From: Mesorhizobium sp. B2-7-1
GTDB lineage: Bacteria > Pseudomonadota > Alphaproteobacteria > Rhizobiales > Rhizobiaceae
Length of the DNA: 64,000 nucleotides
Reading direction: 5' to 3'
NCBI RefSeq assembly: GCF_006440735.1
Contig: NZ_VFUA01000013.1
Coordinates: 28,770-92,769 of the forward strand
The notes under the pieces were generated by a model, which had not been told where the DNA came from, did not search any database, and saw only the letters and a list, made by a program, of their open reading frames with translations. The position numbers and the translations under genes were made by a program. Positions 17,393-25,874 of the stretch are shown piece after piece (the stretch's first letter is position 1; each line of letters starts with the position of its first letter).

Positions 17393-17407
17393 GCGATATT
17401 CCAATCC

Positions 17408-18184
17408 TTACCAGGCCGTGTAGCCGCCATCGATCGACAGGATCGCGCCGGTCACGTAGCTCGAGGCCGGCGACGCCAGGAACAGGATCGCCGAGGCGAT
17501 CTCCTGCGGTGTGCCCAAGCGCCCCATCGGCGTCATGTCGATCCAGGTGTTGAAGAGTTCGGGACGCTCGCGCATCTTCAGCGTCATCTCGGTGCCGACA
17601 TAGCCCGGCGCCAGCGCGTTGACGCGCACGCCCGATTTCGCCCATTCGACCGCGAGCGCCTTGGTCATCATGTGCACGGCGCCCTTGCTCACCATGTAGG
17701 ACGGTGCCGTCTGCGGGCGGTTGATGATCAGGCCCGACATGGAACCCAGATTGACGATCGAACCCTTCTTGCGGGCGACCATCGAGCGGCCGAAAGCGCG
17801 CGAGGCCCAGTAGACGCCGTTGATGTTGACATCCATCACCAGGCGCCATTCCTCGTCCGGCGTGTCGATCGCGGTGTTGAGGCGCGCGATGCCGGCGCTG
17901 TTGACCAGGATATCGACCTTGCCGAAGTCCGCGACGATCGCGGTTGCTATCGCTTCGACCGCTTGCGGATCGGTGACATCGAGCACGCGGCCATCGACGC
18001 TTGCGACCCCCGCGGCCTGGAGCGCTTCGGCAGCGGCCTTCAGTCCATCCGCATTCATGTCGAGCAGGACGATTCTCGCGCCGCAAGTTCCGAGCGCCTT
18101 GGCGGCCTCCAGGCCGATCCCGCTGGCGCCGCCGGTGACGACGGCGACCTCGCCTGCCAGATCGAATTGCGACCGGTAATCCAT
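17408..18184 (-). CDS. SDR-family oxidoreductase, first gene of sugar operon
   Basis: 258 residues with VVTGGASGIGLEAAKALG (about 15-32), Asp in LLDMNA indicating NAD preference, NSAGIAR, catalytic Ser in NLGSMSG, and the YMVSKGAV Tyr/Lys pair. It is the promoter-proximal gene of the operon running to 10305. It probably oxidises the imported polyol or sugar at the first step. A 16-bp palindrome at 18341-18356 lies about 157 bp upstream of its ATG. Confidence 0.9.
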   Translation of the reverse strand: MDYRSQFDLAGEVAVVTGGASGIGLEAAKALGTCGARIVLLDMNADGLKAAAEALQAAGVASVDGRVLDVTDPQAVEAIATAIVADFGKVDILVNSAGIARLNTAIDTPDEEWRLVMDVNINGVYWASRAFGRSMVARKKGSIVNLGSMSGLIINRPQTAPSYMVSKGAVHMMTKALAVEWAKSGVRVNALAPGYVGTEMTLKMRERPELFNTWIDMTPMGRLGTPQEIASAILFLASPASSYVTGAILSIDGGYTAW

Positions 18185-18340
18185 GCACGTCCTCCATCAG
18201 AACGGACTTGAGCGCGGGCAAAACTCCACCCTCGCCGCCGAAGCAGCGTCGCAAGCCGACAGGTCCTGATAAATGCCTCCGGGTCAGGCTCCTCCCGACC
18301 CCATGACAGGGACGTTACAGAAGCTTCCCGGGTCCGTCAA

Positions 18341-18356
18341 TCTGGTTATAACCAGA
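18341..18356. promoter_or_regulatory. 16-bp perfect palindrome, putative operator of the adjacent GntR/UTRA regulator
   Basis: TCTGGTTATAACCAGA is a perfect inverted repeat in the 200-bp gap between the GntR gene and the SDR that opens the sugar operon. Its 12-bp centre recurs exactly at 24600-24611, between the divergent acetoacetyl-CoA synthetase and thiolase genes. GT(N4)AC symmetry is typical of GntR-family sites. Confidence 0.82.
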
Positions 18357-18385
18357 AAACAGAATCTTTTTTGATGACTAAGAAA

Positions 18386-19243
18386 TCAGGTGCGATCGAC
18401 GCCGTTCACGGTCGCCGAAGGCTGCTCGACCGCCATGTGGATGCGGGCGACGGAGGAGTTGTAGAAGGCCTCGTAATATTCGAGCGCGGCGCCATCGGCG
18501 TCATAGGCGATCGACTCGATCTCGATCAGCGGCGTGTTGGCGGCGACGCCCATCTGATCGGCCTCTTCCTTGGTGGGAAGTGCAGCCCGCAGCCAGCGGT
18601 CGGCGCGCTTCACCGTCAGGCCGAAGACGGCGCGGATGGTGCCGAAGATCGACTGGTTTTCCGACAGGATGTTCTCCAGCCCGGGCACCCGATGCCCCGG
18701 CAGGCTGATGCGCGTCATGGTGATCGGCGCGCCGTCGGTCATGTAGACGCGGCTGATGCGGACCACGCTGCCATTGGCGGGAATGCCGAAGACCTTGGAC
18801 TCCTTGTCGCTCGGCGGACAGCGATAGATCTCCAGCGTTCGGGTCGAGACCTTGTGACCCTTGGCGGTCAAATCGTCGAACACGCCGAGATTGGCGGTCA
18901 TGAAGTCGACATGCTCGCGGGGAGCGGCGACGAACATGCCCTTGCGCGGCATCTTGATGATGCGGCCTTCATTCGACAGCGAGCCAATCGCGGCGCGCAC
19001 CACGGGGCGCGAGACACCGAAGAAATCGCACAGCGCCTGTTCCGAGGGAATGCGCGAATTGGCGGCCAGCAGGCCGGTGTTGATCGCTTCCTCGACCTGG
19101 TTGCGCAACTGCACCCAGAGCGGCGCCGCCTCATCGCGGTTGAGCTGGACTTTTGAGCCGATCGAGCGGAAAGCCTCGGCCGCCCCGGCATCTTCCTGGT
19201 CGTAACGAGGACGCCCGCGCATTCTGGTTGCTTGTTCCATCAT
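18386..19243 (-). CDS. GntR-family regulator with UTRA domain (HutC subfamily)
   Basis: 285 residues: a polar N-terminal extension, a winged helix (about 42-108; IPSEQALCDFFGVSRPVVRA) and a UTRA effector domain (about 125-275; VYMTDGAPITMTRISLPGHR and DADGAALEYYEAFYNS are typical). HutC-type proteins are usually repressors released by the substrate or an intermediate. It lies 68 nt after the MFS gene on the same strand, probably as last gene of the acyl-CoA operon, and directly upstream of the sugar operon. Palindromes before both units make it their likely shared regulator, autoregulation included. Start is MM at 19243/19240. Confidence 0.88.
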   Translation of the reverse strand: MMEQATRMRGRPRYDQEDAGAAEAFRSIGSKVQLNRDEAAPLWVQLRNQVEEAINTGLLAANSRIPSEQALCDFFGVSRPVVRAAIGSLSNEGRIIKMPRKGMFVAAPREHVDFMTANLGVFDDLTAKGHKVSTRTLEIYRCPPSDKESKVFGIPANGSVVRISRVYMTDGAPITMTRISLPGHRVPGLENILSENQSIFGTIRAVFGLTVKRADRWLRAALPTKEEADQMGVAANTPLIEIESIAYDADGAALEYYEAFYNSSVARIHMAVEQPSATVNGVDRT

Positions 19244-19311
19244 CGGTCTTCAGGCTGCGGGCAAACTGCCCGGTATGAATGTTTGCCGCGACTCAACGCG
19301 CAGCAGCGGCC

Positions 19312-20550
19312 CTACCGGAGCCCGCCAGCCATTTTCTCGCTCTCCGGCAAGTTTCGCAACCATAGCATGGCGGCTGCCCCCAGAAGCGGTCCGGGAACCA
19401 AGAGCAGGAAGGCCCAGCGCCAGCCGCCGATGAAATCGGCGAAACGCGGCGTCAGCCATATGGCGAGCACCGTCAGCGCGAAACCGGCGCCCAGTTGCAC
19501 CGACAGAGCGGTGCCGACGAAGCGGCGGTCGGCAAGCTCGGTGACGGCAGCCGAGAACTGTGCCGAATCGCCGATCACCGAGATGCCCCAGACGATGGCG
19601 ACGAGCATGAACAGCCACAGCGGGCCGGTGAACAGGAAGCCCATCAGCAACGCGCAGCTTCCCGAGACCAGCATCATGCCGGCCGTGGTGGCGGTGCGGC
19701 CGATGCGGTCCGACAGATAGCCGCCGAGCAGGCAGCCAAGGATGCCGGAGGCGACGACAAGGAAGGTCGAGAGCGAGGCAGTGGCGGCCGTCCCGATCGC
19801 CTGCGCTTCGAAGGCGGCGCGCGTATAGGCAAGCAGCCAGGCCCACATGGCGTAGAGCTCCCACATATGGCCGAGATAGCCGAGATTGGCGAGCAGCAGC
19901 GGTTTTTCGCGAAACACCTGGCCGATGCGCGAGGGCTCGAACACCGCCTTGCCGAAGGGATAAGGTCCCTCCCTGGCAAACAGCAGGAAGAGCAGCGCGC
20001 CTGCCGCCGTCGCCACGCTGGCGGCGGCGACCACCGGCCGCCAGTCGAGCGCTGACGAGACGGCGCGGAAGAGATGCGGCAGCGCCGAGCCGACGGTCAG
20101 CGCGCCGATGACCGCGCCGAGCGCCAGTCCCCTGTCGCGCGTGAACCAGGTGGCGACCAGCTTCAACGCCGGCGGATAGACGCCGGCGAGCGCTGCCCCG
20201 GTGACGATGCGCGCGGCGATCACGCCGGCCGGCCCGGGATGAAGCAGCAGCGTTGCATTCGCGAGCGCGGCGACAAGCGCCGCGGCCGCCATCAGGCGGC
20301 TGAGCCGCACAAGATCGGGAAGATTGACCAGGCTCGCCGCCAGCGCGCCGATGACGAAGCCTACCTGGACGCCATTGGTCAGCCACGCCTCGGCACTCGC
20401 GCCTAGCGCGAGCTCCTGCTTCAGTTCGGGAAGGATAGCGGTCGCCGAAAACCAGGTGGTCAGCGACAGGACGACCGCCAGGCAAAGCAACGACAGCACT
20501 CGCCAGCGCTCGCCATCGGCCGCCATGCCAAGCCGGCCGACCGTGCTCAT
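19312..20550 (-). CDS. MFS transporter
   Basis: 412 residues from the ATG at 20550, fixed by a 4-nt overlap with the MaoC gene. Twelve hydrophobic segments, with MFS signatures GGYLSDRIGRTATTAG between helices 8 and 9 (motif A type) and VGSALPHLFRAV in the N-half. It most resembles nitrate/organic-anion-type MFS carriers with a central loop at about residues 200-225. Its place in an operon of CoA-linked catabolic genes suggests import of an organic acid or export of a pathway product; the direction cannot be read. Confidence 0.85.
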   Translation of the reverse strand: MSTVGRLGMAADGERWRVLSLLCLAVVLSLTTWFSATAILPELKQELALGASAEAWLTNGVQVGFVIGALAASLVNLPDLVRLSRLMAAAALVAALANATLLLHPGPAGVIAARIVTGAALAGVYPPALKLVATWFTRDRGLALGAVIGALTVGSALPHLFRAVSSALDWRPVVAAASVATAAGALLFLLFAREGPYPFGKAVFEPSRIGQVFREKPLLLANLGYLGHMWELYAMWAWLLAYTRAAFEAQAIGTAATASLSTFLVVASGILGCLLGGYLSDRIGRTATTAGMMLVSGSCALLMGFLFTGPLWLFMLVAIVWGISVIGDSAQFSAAVTELADRRFVGTALSVQLGAGFALTVLAIWLTPRFADFIGGWRWAFLLLVPGPLLGAAAMLWLRNLPESEKMAGGLR

Positions 20551-20999
20551 GCGGTTTGCAGCGGCACGGTGAAGACCGTGGCCGTACCGGTAAGGCAAAG
20601 CTCGCCCTGGCCGTTGCGCACGCTGGTCTCGATCTTGCAGATCGGCTTGTCGGGGCGCACTTCCTTGACCTCCACGCGTCCGGTGATCTCCTCATCAACG
20701 CCCACGGCCTTGACGAACTTCCACGCCACTTCGAGGAAAACGGTTCCGGGCCCGGGCAGATCCTCGGCGACCAGCGCATTGAGGATGCCGGAGGTGACGC
20801 CGCCCTGGACGATCAGCTTGCCGAACACCGACTTCTCGGCCAGCGCGCGGTCGTAATGCAGCGGATTGCGGTCGCCGGTGATGTCGGTGAAGGCCTCGAT
20901 GTCGCTGACGCGCGTGCGCCGCGTGCGCTCGGCAAAGGCGCCGACCTGCGGGCGGCCTTTCACGACACCCACCCAACCGTCCTTCGTCTCGTTACTCAT
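20547..20999 (-). CDS. MaoC-like hot-dog dehydratase
   Basis: 150 residues, a single hot-dog fold with the R-hydratase-type motif AFTDITGDRNPLHYD (about 37-51; Asp and His catalytic) and FGKLIVQGGVTSG. It should hydrate a trans-2-enoyl-CoA or dehydrate the 3-hydroxyacyl-CoA. Its ATG overlaps the stop of the DUF35 gene and its stop overlaps the MFS start, so it is tightly coupled. Next to a DUF35 protein and a cysteine-less thiolase-like protein it recalls the hydratase of steroid side-chain retro-aldol systems (ChsH1/ChsH2-Ltp2). Confidence 0.87.
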   Translation of the reverse strand: MSNETKDGWVGVVKGRPQVGAFAERTRRTRVSDIEAFTDITGDRNPLHYDRALAEKSVFGKLIVQGGVTSGILNALVAEDLPGPGTVFLEVAWKFVKAVGVDEEITGRVEVKEVRPDKPICKIETSVRNGQGELCLTGTATVFTVPLQTA

Positions 21000-21436
21000 T
21001 GCGGCTTCTCCTCTGCTCCGGGTTCGATTGGTTTGAAGGCCGGCAGGACACGGCCGCCGATGGCTGTCGGCGCAAGAAGCAGCATGTCCCCGATCTGTAG
21101 CGGCCGTGTGCCGGCCAGGATGAAGCTCAGCATCGTCGGGCCTTCGGCCAGCTCGATCAGGCCGACCACGTAGGGTGCTGCCGGCAGCCAGCCGGGATGG
21201 CCGGGCTTGTACACCTCCGAAAAGGATTTGAGCCGCCCCCTGCCCGATGCGTCCTTCCAGACCAGGCGTTTGCTCCAGCAATGCGGACAGATCGGGCGTG
21301 GATAGAACACGGCCTTGCCGCAGTCCTCGCAGTGCTGGATGGTCAGGCGCCCTTCGGCGGCGGCATCCCAGAACGGTTTGGTCAGCGCGGTGATCGTCGG
21401 GCCAGGGGTTTTCAGCGTCTTCAAATCGACGGACAT
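20996..21436 (-). CDS. DUF35/OB-fold zinc-ribbon protein
   Basis: 146 residues with a rubredoxin-like zinc ribbon HCEDCGKAVFYPRPICPHCW (about 35-54; CxxC-x10-CxxC) followed by an OB-fold (about 60-135). DUF35 proteins bind as obligate partners to thiolase-like enzymes such as Ltp2 or archaeal thiolase/HMG-CoA synthase and help channel acyl-CoA. Its start and the stop of the thiolase-like gene share one base (TGATG), so the pair is produced together and very probably forms a complex. Confidence 0.9.
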   Translation of the reverse strand: MSVDLKTLKTPGPTITALTKPFWDAAAEGRLTIQHCEDCGKAVFYPRPICPHCWSKRLVWKDASGRGRLKSFSEVYKPGHPGWLPAAPYVVGLIELAEGPTMLSFILAGTRPLQIGDMLLLAPTAIGGRVLPAFKPIEPGAEEKPQ

Positions 21437-22587
21437 CAGGCGGCTCCCAGCACCAGCGCGGTCGCTTCGCTCATCGTCGCGCCATTGCCGGTGACCAACG
21501 CGAGCCCGGCCTTGCCGATCTGGCGTTCGCCCGCCTCGCCGCGCAGCTGGCGCACCGCCTCGACGACATGGGTCATGCCGCCGGCAAGGTCGGGCTGGCC
21601 GAAGCCGAGCTGGCCGCCATGCGTGTTGAGCGGCTTGTCGCCCTTGTGCGAAAGGTCGCGATCGCCGAGCCACGCGCCGAACTGGCCCGGCGCGCAGAGG
21701 CCGGCATCCTCGATCGTCGTTGCGACCATGATTGTGTAGCAATCGTAGAGCGACAGAAGGTCCATCTCGTCGGCATGGGTGCCGGACTGTTGGAAGGCCC
21801 GCGCCATGGCGCTCTTCAGCGGACCGGAAGTCAGGCTCGGCGCCTGGCTGACGGCGCGATGCGTGACCTTCTCGCCGGCGCCGAGCAGATGGACGGGCGG
21901 CCTGCGCAACGACCGCGCGCGTTGGGCCGAGGTGACGACGACAGCTTCGCCGCCGGCGACCGGCATGACGATTTCGAGCAGATGCAGCGGCGAGGCGATC
22001 ATTGGCGAGGCCAGCACCGCTTCGACATCGGCCGGCTTGCTATAAAAGATCGCATCGCGATTGAGCTGGGCGTTGGCGCGCGCCGCGGCGGCGATCATGG
22101 CGAAGTCCCGCGCGGTTGAACCGTATGCCGCCATATGCGCCTGCATCAGCAGCGCATAGGAGATGTTGGCGCCCGAGGCGCCGAAGGGCACGTCGAACTC
22201 GCGGATCGGATTGCGGTTGGGCGAGCGGGGCGCCGCCTCCTCGCGGTTGTTGCCGAGCACGCACAGCACCGCCTCGCACATGCCGGCCTCGATCGCCGCC
22301 GCCGCACGCCAGACCATGCCGGCGCCGGATGCGCCGCCAAGGTCGACGACATTGGCCATGGTCGGTGCGAGACCCAGATATTCGGCGATGGTTGCTGGAA
22401 CATGCTGCGGCGTCTCGCCGACCTGCGGTCCGACCAGCAGCCCGTCGATCGCCGCCGGCTCCAGCCCGGCATCGAGCACCGCCAGGCGCGAGACCTCGGC
22501 GATCATCTCCAGCGTCGTCACGCCGCTGGTTAGGCGCCGCGGCTTCAGCTCGCCGATGCCGACGATCGCTCCCTTCGACCGGCTCAT
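21436..22587 (-). CDS. Thiolase-like (lipid-transfer-protein/Ltp2-type) protein without catalytic Cys
   Basis: 383 residues with a thiolase fold. The nucleophile region reads VVDLGGASGAG (80-90): glycine (85) stands where SCP2-type thiolases have Cys in GCASG. The C-terminal His of GHP is also gone (LNTHGGQLGFGQPDLAGG), and the tail THVVEAVRQLRGEAG is characteristic of Ltp2-like proteins. Ltp2 enzymes are retro-aldolases that work with a DUF35 partner, so I infer aldol cleavage of a beta-hydroxyacyl-CoA rather than thiolysis. Overlaps the ligase stop by four bases and the DUF35 start by one. Confidence 0.85.
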   Translation of the reverse strand: MSRSKGAIVGIGELKPRRLTSGVTTLEMIAEVSRLAVLDAGLEPAAIDGLLVGPQVGETPQHVPATIAEYLGLAPTMANVVDLGGASGAGMVWRAAAAIEAGMCEAVLCVLGNNREEAAPRSPNRNPIREFDVPFGASGANISYALLMQAHMAAYGSTARDFAMIAAAARANAQLNRDAIFYSKPADVEAVLASPMIASPLHLLEIVMPVAGGEAVVVTSAQRARSLRRPPVHLLGAGEKVTHRAVSQAPSLTSGPLKSAMARAFQQSGTHADEMDLLSLYDCYTIMVATTIEDAGLCAPGQFGAWLGDRDLSHKGDKPLNTHGGQLGFGQPDLAGGMTHVVEAVRQLRGEAGERQIGKAGLALVTGNGATMSEATALVLGAA

Positions 22588-24530
22588 GCCGCCTTGCTCC
22601 GATCGAGCGCGCGATATTCCTCGAGGCAGGCCGGATTGGCGAGCGAAGCCATGTTCTTGACCGGCTTGCCTTCGAGCGTCGTGCGGGCCGCGCCCTCCAC
22701 GCGCTTGCCGTTCAGCGTGTAAGGCACGGCCTGCACCGCATGGATGCGATGCGGCACGTGGCGCGGTGAGGCGTCGTCGCGGATCGCGCGGCGGATTTGC
22801 GCGGCAAGCTCGGAGGTCAGCGCATAACCGTCATTGAGCTTGACGCAGAGCACGATTTCTTCGTCGCCTTCGACCGGCGCCCCAAAGACGAGGCAGTCCT
22901 CGATCTCGGCGAAATTTTCGCAGGCTGCGTAGATTTCCGCCGTGCCGATGCGCACGCCACCGGGCTTCAGTGTCGTATCCGAACGGCCATGGATCACAGC
23001 CGAGCCATAGGCGGTCATCTCGGCAACGTCGCCATGCGTCCAGATCTCGCGGCGGGCGGCGAAATAGGTGGCGTGATAACGCGCGTCGCCGTCCTTGCCC
23101 CAGAAGGTCAGCGGCATCGACGGGAACGGCTCGGTGCAGACGAGATCGCCCTGGCGGCCGATGACCGGCGCGTTGCGCTCGTCCATCACTGCGACCGCGA
23201 GGCCAAGCCCTTTCACAGTCAGTTCGCCACGGCGCACAGGATGGATCGGCGATCCCAGCAGGAAGCAGCCGATGATTTCGGTGCCGCCGGAGATCGAGGC
23301 AAAAATCATGTCGCGCTTCACGTGCTCGTAGACCCAGTCGAATTGCCCCGGAGAGACCGGTGCGCCGGCCGACAGCAGCGAGCGGAGCGACGACAGATCG
23401 TGCGAGCGCCCCGGCGCGTAGCCTTCGGCGGCGAGCGTGGCCAGGTATTTCGGGCTGGTGCCGAAATGCGTGACGCGGGCGCGTTCGGCCATTGTCCAGA
23501 GCGGGCTGGGGTCGAGCCCGTCGGCCGTCTTCAGGATCGGCGCGCCGTCATAGAGCACAACCGTCGCGCCACAGGCGAGACCAGAGATCAGCCAGTGATA
23601 CATCATCCACGCGGTGTTGGTGTACCAGCTCATGACATCGCCCGGGCGGACGTCGCCATGCAGCAGATGCTCCTTCAGATGCTGGAGCAGCACGCCGCCG
23701 CTGCGATGGACGATCGCCTTCGGTGCGCCTGTCGTGCCGGAGGTGTAGAGTACGTAGGCCGGATGGTCGAAGGGCACACGCTCGAAACTGAGTGGGCCGT
23801 CGCCGCCAAAGTCGTCGAGCGAAATACAATGCGCCGCGCAGTCCGGCTTGGAACCCGGTTCGCCGGTCAGCACCAGCGTCGTCACCGTCGGCATCGCCGC
23901 GACGATCTCGGCCAGCCTGTCGGAGATGTCGTGCTCCTTGCCCGCATAGCGGTAGCGTGGTGCCGCGAAGAGCACCTTGACGCCGATCTGGCCGAGGCGG
24001 TCGACGATCGCGGCGGCGCCGAAATCCGGCGAGCAGGACGACCAGACAGCGCCGACCGACAGCGTCGCCAGCAGCGCCACGAGACCTTCGACACGATTGG
24101 AGAGGATGCCGCCGACGCAGTCGCCCTTGCCGACGCCGGCAGCGCGCAGGCCATGCGCAGCCCTGGCGACGAGCCGGCGCAACTCGCCGAGCGTGATGGT
24201 GCGGAAATGACCACTCTCATCAACCTCGATGAGAGCAACCTTGTCCTCATCACCGCGCATCAGGTTTTCCGCAAGATTTAGCGAGGCTTCCGGAAGGAAG
24301 CGGCTCCCGGTCATCGGCGCATTGTCGTCGCGCAAGAAAGAGATCGCGCCGGGATCACCGATCACCCCGGCGAAATCCAACACTGCCCGCCAGAATGCGC
24401 CGGGGTCGCCGATCGACCAGCGATGCAACGTCTCGTAGTCGCGCGGGTCGAAGCCATTGGCTATCGAAAAGCGCGCAAGATTGGACGATTGGAACGCGGC
24501 CGGCGCCGGCGTCCAAAGCACGGATGACAT
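22584..24530 (-). CDS. Acetoacetyl-CoA synthetase-type acyl-CoA ligase
   Basis: 648 residues, the size of acetoacetate-CoA ligases, starting with the subfamily-specific LWTPAPAAFQSSNLARF. ANL motifs: P-loop YTSGTTGAPKAIVHRSG (about 270-286), FASISGGTEIIGCF (A5), and a C-terminal domain with the catalytic lysine in YTLNGKRVEG. It activates acetoacetate or a related beta-keto/short acid with ATP and CoA in the cytoplasm. The ATG at 24530 has GGGAGGA 6 nt upstream. The operator-like palindrome at 24600 lies about 70 nt before the start. First gene of the operon that ends with the GntR regulator. Confidence 0.88.
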   Translation of the reverse strand: MSSVLWTPAPAAFQSSNLARFSIANGFDPRDYETLHRWSIGDPGAFWRAVLDFAGVIGDPGAISFLRDDNAPMTGSRFLPEASLNLAENLMRGDEDKVALIEVDESGHFRTITLGELRRLVARAAHGLRAAGVGKGDCVGGILSNRVEGLVALLATLSVGAVWSSCSPDFGAAAIVDRLGQIGVKVLFAAPRYRYAGKEHDISDRLAEIVAAMPTVTTLVLTGEPGSKPDCAAHCISLDDFGGDGPLSFERVPFDHPAYVLYTSGTTGAPKAIVHRSGGVLLQHLKEHLLHGDVRPGDVMSWYTNTAWMMYHWLISGLACGATVVLYDGAPILKTADGLDPSPLWTMAERARVTHFGTSPKYLATLAAEGYAPGRSHDLSSLRSLLSAGAPVSPGQFDWVYEHVKRDMIFASISGGTEIIGCFLLGSPIHPVRRGELTVKGLGLAVAVMDERNAPVIGRQGDLVCTEPFPSMPLTFWGKDGDARYHATYFAARREIWTHGDVAEMTAYGSAVIHGRSDTTLKPGGVRIGTAEIYAACENFAEIEDCLVFGAPVEGDEEIVLCVKLNDGYALTSELAAQIRRAIRDDASPRHVPHRIHAVQAVPYTLNGKRVEGAARTTLEGKPVKNMASLANPACLEEYRALDRSKAA

Positions 24531-24599
24531 GGATTTCCTCCCGCAATGCAGGCCGAGCTCGATGCCGCGACCTTGCTTGCCGATGCATTTCATGATTAT

Positions 24600-24611
24600 T
24601 GGTTATAACCA
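24600..24611. promoter_or_regulatory. 12-bp palindrome shared with the sugar operon, putative GntR operator
   Basis: TGGTTATAACCA is identical to the centre of the 16-bp palindrome at 18341-18356. It lies in the 136-bp gap between the divergent acyl-CoA ligase gene and the thiolase gene, where one bound repressor could silence both promoters. Confidence 0.8.
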
Positions 24612-24666
24612 GAATGTCAAGCGGCGATCGCATCGAAGCGGACCGCGCCGGCGGAGGAGCAGACTG

Positions 24667-25842
24667 ATGGATGCCGTGCATATCGTTGCCGCGAAGCGGA
24701 CACCCATCGGCAAGCTGAACGGCGCGTTTTCCGATCTTTCGGCAGCAGAGCTGGGGGCGCAGCTGATCCAGGCGATGCTTGCCGATGCTCTGCTTGCGCC
24801 CGATGCCGTCAGCGAGGTGATCATGGGTCAGGTGCTGACCGGCGGCGCCGGACAGAACCCGGCCAGGCAGGCTGCCCTCAAGGCCGGCCTGCCGATCAGC
24901 GTCCCAGCCATGACCGTCAACAAGGTCTGCGGCGCCGGCCAGAAGTCGATCCATCTCGCCGCCCAGGCTATTCGCTGCGGCGACGCCGATTGCGTGATCG
25001 CCGGCGGGCAGGATTCGATGACCTCGGCGCCGCATTTCATTCACGGCGCCCGCGCCGGCATCCGCATGGGCGACCGGACCGTCAAGGATTCCATGATCAC
25101 CGACGGGCTGTGGGACGCCTTCCATCAGGTGCATATGGGCGTGACCGCCGAAGCGCTGGCGCAGCGCTACCAGATCACCCGCGAGGAACAGGACCGTTTC
25201 GCGCTGCGCTCGCAGGAGAAGGCCGACGCCGCCATCCGGGCAGGCAGATTCGACGACGAGATCGTCCCCGTGTCGATCAAGACAAGGCAAGGCGATGTCG
25301 TCATCGAGCGTGACGAGCATCCCAATCCCTCGACCACGATCGAAGGCCTCGGCCGGCTGAGACCGGTCTTCGATGCAGCGGGAACGATCACCGCCGGCAA
25401 CTCGTCAGGCCTCAACGACGGCGCCGCGGCGGTGCTGGTGATGTCGGAAGCGCGGGTGAAGCAACTCGGCATGACGCCCCTCGCCCGCATCGCGTCCTAT
25501 GCTTCCGCCGGTGTCGAACCGATGGATATGGGGCTCGGTCCCGTCGCTGCTTCACGCCTGGCGCTCGAGAAGGCGGGATGGCAGACCCGCGATCTCGACG
25601 TGATGGAGATCAACGAAGCTTTCGCCGCGCAGGCCATCGCGGTCAACCGCGAGATGGGCTGGAACGAGGACATCATCAACATGAGCGGCGGCGCCATCGC
25701 GCTCGGACATCCGCTGGCCGGTTCCGGCTGCCGCATCGTGGTGACGCTGCTGCACGAGATGATCCGCCGCGACGCGCGAAAAGGATTGGCCTCGCTCTGC
25801 ATCGGCGGCGGCCAGGGCGTCGCGATCTGCCTGGAGCGGTGA
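24667..25842 (+). CDS. Acetyl-CoA C-acetyltransferase (thiolase II)
   Basis: 391 residues, a complete biosynthetic/degradative thiolase. Nucleophile Cys in NKVCGAGQKSI (about residue 89), the His of GGAIALGHPLAGSG and the acid/base Cys of ASLCIGGGQG are all in place, with NEAFAAQA. It interconverts acetoacetyl-CoA and two acetyl-CoA. GGAGGAG stands 8 nt before the ATG. It is divergent from the acetoacetyl-CoA synthetase operon and shares its control region; the two enzymes together turn acetoacetate into two acetyl-CoA. Confidence 0.94.
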   Translation: MDAVHIVAAKRTPIGKLNGAFSDLSAAELGAQLIQAMLADALLAPDAVSEVIMGQVLTGGAGQNPARQAALKAGLPISVPAMTVNKVCGAGQKSIHLAAQAIRCGDADCVIAGGQDSMTSAPHFIHGARAGIRMGDRTVKDSMITDGLWDAFHQVHMGVTAEALAQRYQITREEQDRFALRSQEKADAAIRAGRFDDEIVPVSIKTRQGDVVIERDEHPNPSTTIEGLGRLRPVFDAAGTITAGNSSGLNDGAAAVLVMSEARVKQLGMTPLARIASYASAGVEPMDMGLGPVAASRLALEKAGWQTRDLDVMEINEAFAAQAIAVNREMGWNEDIINMSGGAIALGHPLAGSGCRIVVTLLHEMIRRDARKGLASLCIGGGQGVAICLER

Positions 25843-25874
25843 GCGCGGGCGATCGCCCGGCGACCGGCCGCGCG

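Noticed and set aside
22797..24281. Long plus-strand open frame of 494 codons opposite the acetoacetyl-CoA synthetase gene; similar long frames occur opposite many other genes (for example 2735-4426, 38122-39744, 41738-43441).
   Set aside because: All mirror a well-supported gene on the other strand, are rich in Arg, Asp, Gly and His, and show no family resemblance. They result from high third-position GC.
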